Assembly (NCBI GenBank): GCA_965249455.1
Contig: OZ252236.1
Coordinates: 3,348,001-3,412,000 of the forward strand
Source: Jiulongibacter sp024742395
Lineage (GTDB): Bacteria > Bacteroidota > Bacteroidia > Cytophagales > Spirosomataceae
DNA: 64,000 nucleotides
Direction of reading: 5' to 3'
Positions 62,212-64,000 of the stretch are shown here, piece after piece. Below the pieces are notes generated by a model. It was given only the letters and a program-made list of their open reading frames with translations. It made no database searches and had not been told where the DNA came from. How positions within the stretch are numbered: the stretch's first letter is position 1; the number at the start of each line of letters is the position of its first letter. The position numbers were made by a program, and so were the translations under genes.

Positions 62212-62886
62212 ATGGAAAAGGTTTTTGACTTTCTTTTGAAACTTAGAGAGAACAACAACAGAGAATGGTTTGAACAAAACAGAGATGAATATGAAGTAGC
62301 TCTTGAAGAGATGATAGGTTTGGCGGAAGCCACCCTTCAAAAAATGCGTTCTCATGATGAAATAGAGACCCCAAGTGCCAAAAAAGTACTCAAAAGAATT
62401 TACAGAGACACCCGATTTTCAAAAGACAAAACTCCCTATAAGAATCATTGGTCTGGAAGCTTTAAAAGGGCGAGTGCTCATAAAAGAGGCGGTTACTATT
62501 TTCATTTAGAGCCTGGCAACTCATTTGTGGCTGGTGGATTTTGGGGACCAGAAAAGGAGGACTTGAAAAGGATACGAGAACATTTATCACAAGATGCTTC
62601 TCAATATTTGGAGGTAATTCAAAACAAAGACTTCAAAAACAACTTTGGTGAGGTGATAGGCGAACAACTTAAAAAGGCTCCCAAAGATTTCGATCCGGAA
62701 GACCCCAATATTGAGCTTTTAAGATACAAGCAGTTTATATTGAAGAAAACACTTTCTGATAAAGAAGTATTCTCCAAAAAATTGCCTGATATCCTCTCGA
62801 ACTCTTTTCAGGATATGAGACCATATTTTGATGTAATGTCTGAATACCTGACTACAGATTTGAACGGTCTTGATATTCTCGAATAA
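62212..62886 (+). CDS. DUF2461 domain protein
   Basis: This 224-residue cytoplasmic protein of the TIGR02453/DUF2461 family has FLLKLRENNNREWFEQNRDEY near the start, RIYRDTRFSKDKTPYKNH, and YYFHLEPGNSFVAGGFWGP, all of which are diagnostic. Its biochemical role is unknown. It lies 13 bases after the DUF1080 gene. Confidence 0.9.
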   Translation: MEKVFDFLLKLRENNNREWFEQNRDEYEVALEEMIGLAEATLQKMRSHDEIETPSAKKVLKRIYRDTRFSKDKTPYKNHWSGSFKRASAHKRGGYYFHLEPGNSFVAGGFWGPEKEDLKRIREHLSQDASQYLEVIQNKDFKNNFGEVIGEQLKKAPKDFDPEDPNIELLRYKQFILKKTLSDKEVFSKKLPDILSNSFQDMRPYFDVMSEYLTTDLNGLDILE

Positions 62887-62919
62887 TTATACTCTAAGTC
62901 ACTTACCACTTAATAAAAA

Positions 62920-62980
62920 AAAGCTCAAAATCTCATATTAGGGGATAATTACGGCACTTTTTGGTACCATTTTGAGTTTT
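62920..62980 (+). terminator. Possible terminator after the DUF2461 gene
   Basis: Arms of about 12 bases (AAAGCTCAAAAT with ATTTTGAGTTTT, one G-T pair) flank a 37-base loop. The large loop weakens the case. Confidence 0.35.
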
Positions 62981-63025
62981 GGTCTATACATAGTGTAAAA
63001 TCATATAAATAGGCAGCCCTATTAC

Positions 63026-63057
63026 TTGTATAAACAGAAGGCTTTTTATTAGATTTG
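63026..63057 (+). promoter_or_regulatory. Promoter of the OmpA-family lipoprotein gene
   Basis: TTG, 21 bases, then TAGATTTG (exact TAnnTTTG), 45 bases before the ATG. This is the best complete Bacteroidota-type promoter in the window. Confidence 0.6.
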
Positions 63058-63102
63058 CTAATCGTAAGCCAAAAATAAACCGATAATTAATATTTACTTA
63101 CT

Positions 63103-64000
63103 ATGAAAATTTCAACAAAGATTGCTCTGGTACTTGCAGTAGCTATTGCTTTCTCTTCTTGTGTAGGAAAGAAGAAGTATGTGGAGTTGCAATCTCAGCT
63201 AGCTCAGGCTCAAACATCATTGAATTCTTGCAGTGATGATTTGCTATCCACTAAACAAGATTTAACTAAGGCACAAAATGACCTTGCTAACGAAAGAGCC
63301 AACGCTGCAAACACAGCTAAGCTTCGTGAAGAGCAGATTGCTGATCTTAGAGGACAAGTGGCTGATCTTCAAAAATTGAGAGAGCAGCAAATGGTTCAGG
63401 TAGAAGGTTTGACTATTCTATCAAAAACAGCAAATGATAATATTGATAAAACTCTTGTTCAAATGAGAGAAAAAGATCAGTATATCCATTTACTACAAGC
63501 GGCTAAAAATAAGACTGATTCTATCAACTTAGCATTAGCTGTTAATCTTACTAACTCTCTTGACGTAAGTCTTGATGATGATGATGTAGAGATCAGAGTT
63601 GACAAAACAGTCGTTATGATCAACCTTTCTGACAAAATGCTTTACAGAAGCGGTAGCTCAAGAATCACTGCCCGTGCAAATGATGTACTTGGCAAAATTG
63701 CTAAAATCATCAAAAGCAGACCTGACTTAGAAGTTATGGTAGAAGGTTACACTGATAACAATCCAATCAGAACTGATTGTATCACTGATAACTGGGATCT
63801 TAGTGTGAAAAGAGCAACTTCAGTAGTTAGAGTTCTTCAGGAGAACTTTGATGTTGATCCTAACAGACTAATTGCTGCTGGTCGTGGTGAGTATAACGCT
63901 TTAGCTGATAACTCTACTGCAGAAGGAAGAGCTACTAACCGTAGAACTCGTCTAATCTTAATGCCTAAAGTAGAGCAATTCTACGATCTTTTAGATCCGG
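63103..64000 (+). CDS. OmpA-family peptidoglycan-binding lipoprotein, 3' end outside window
   Basis: I translated this gene from the sequence. It runs open to the right edge with 299 residues seen. The lipoprotein signal is MKISTKIALVLAVAIAFSSC with the lipid-bearing Cys at residue 20. A long heptad-patterned coiled coil (about 25-130, with repeats such as LREEQIADLRGQVADL) acts as a spacer. The OmpA C-terminal domain follows: IKSRPDLEVMVEGYTDN, WDLSVKRATSVVRVL and GRGEYNALADN, which bind meso-DAP in peptidoglycan. It anchors the outer membrane to the wall. A good promoter stands upstream. Confidence 0.92.
   Translation, partial: MKISTKIALVLAVAIAFSSCVGKKKYVELQSQLAQAQTSLNSCSDDLLSTKQDLTKAQNDLANERANAANTAKLREEQIADLRGQVADLQKLREQQMVQVEGLTILSKTANDNIDKTLVQMREKDQYIHLLQAAKNKTDSINLALAVNLTNSLDVSLDDDDVEIRVDKTVVMINLSDKMLYRSGSSRITARANDVLGKIAKIIKSRPDLEVMVEGYTDNNPIRTDCITDNWDLSVKRATSVVRVLQENFDVDPNRLIAAGRGEYNALADNSTAEGRATNRRTRLILMPKVEQFYDLLDP

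Overview
The window reads as chromosome of a Bacteroidota bacterium, probably a marine Cytophagales-type lineage (inference). The reasons are a low GC content, promoters of the TAnnTTTG (-7) type, little Shine-Dalgarno use, several TTG/GTG starts, and typical genes: bacillithiol synthase BshA, a UbiA prenyltransferase, HopJ-like protein, SusC-like TonB receptor, CotH and DUF1080/DUF2461 proteins. There are no rRNA or tRNA genes, CRISPR arrays, prophage or plasmid functions that I can see.

1-11.9 kb: housekeeping and envelope genes. These are bshA (cut by the left edge), a UbiA prenyltransferase, purN, a carboxynorspermidine-synthase-like dehydrogenase, miaE, a two-subunit IorAB-type molybdenum hydroxylase (minus strand), a class A penicillin-binding protein, a threonine aldolase and a small outer-membrane barrel. 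12-22 kb: mostly small metabolic and stress genes, namely an FAD/NAD(P) protein, L-serine dehydratase, a nitroreductase, two GNATs, an ArsR regulator with an inverted repeat over its own start codon, a luciferase-like monooxygenase and an MscS channel. 22-24.2 kb: a lipoprotein serine hydrolase and a CDF metal exporter on the minus strand.

24.5-38.4 kb, all on the plus strand, is the most interesting block. Two paralogous small secreted proteins precede dabA and dabB (energy-coupled inorganic-carbon accumulation complex). These are followed by a SulP anion transporter, an outer-membrane porin, a sulfide:quinone-oxidoreductase-like flavoprotein, an unlisted 45-residue hydrophobic protein, cytochrome bd oxidase (cydAB) and a 1-Cys peroxiredoxin. 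Read together it could be an envelope-wide bicarbonate uptake route next to a sulfide-to-oxygen electron path.

38.4-47.3 kb: a methyltransferase, apaG, ung (a divergent promoter pair lies between the last two), a nucleoside-hydrolase-like protein, an FdhF/YdeP molybdoenzyme, HopJ-like protein, thiol peroxidase, a DEAD-box helicase and xylulokinase. 47.3-49.4 kb is decaying DNA: REP-like repeats, a broken IS200/RAYT-type transposase and a CotH gene interrupted by one in-frame TAG. 49.5-54.3 kb: an amidohydrolase, ispF, an M16 peptidase and gpmI. 54.4-58.2 kb is a phosphate module of PiT transporter, a diverged PiT-like protein and a porin. 58.2-64 kb: a thioredoxin-like protein, a TonB-dependent receptor, a DUF1080 lipoprotein, a DUF2461 protein and an OmpA-family lipoprotein cut by the right edge.
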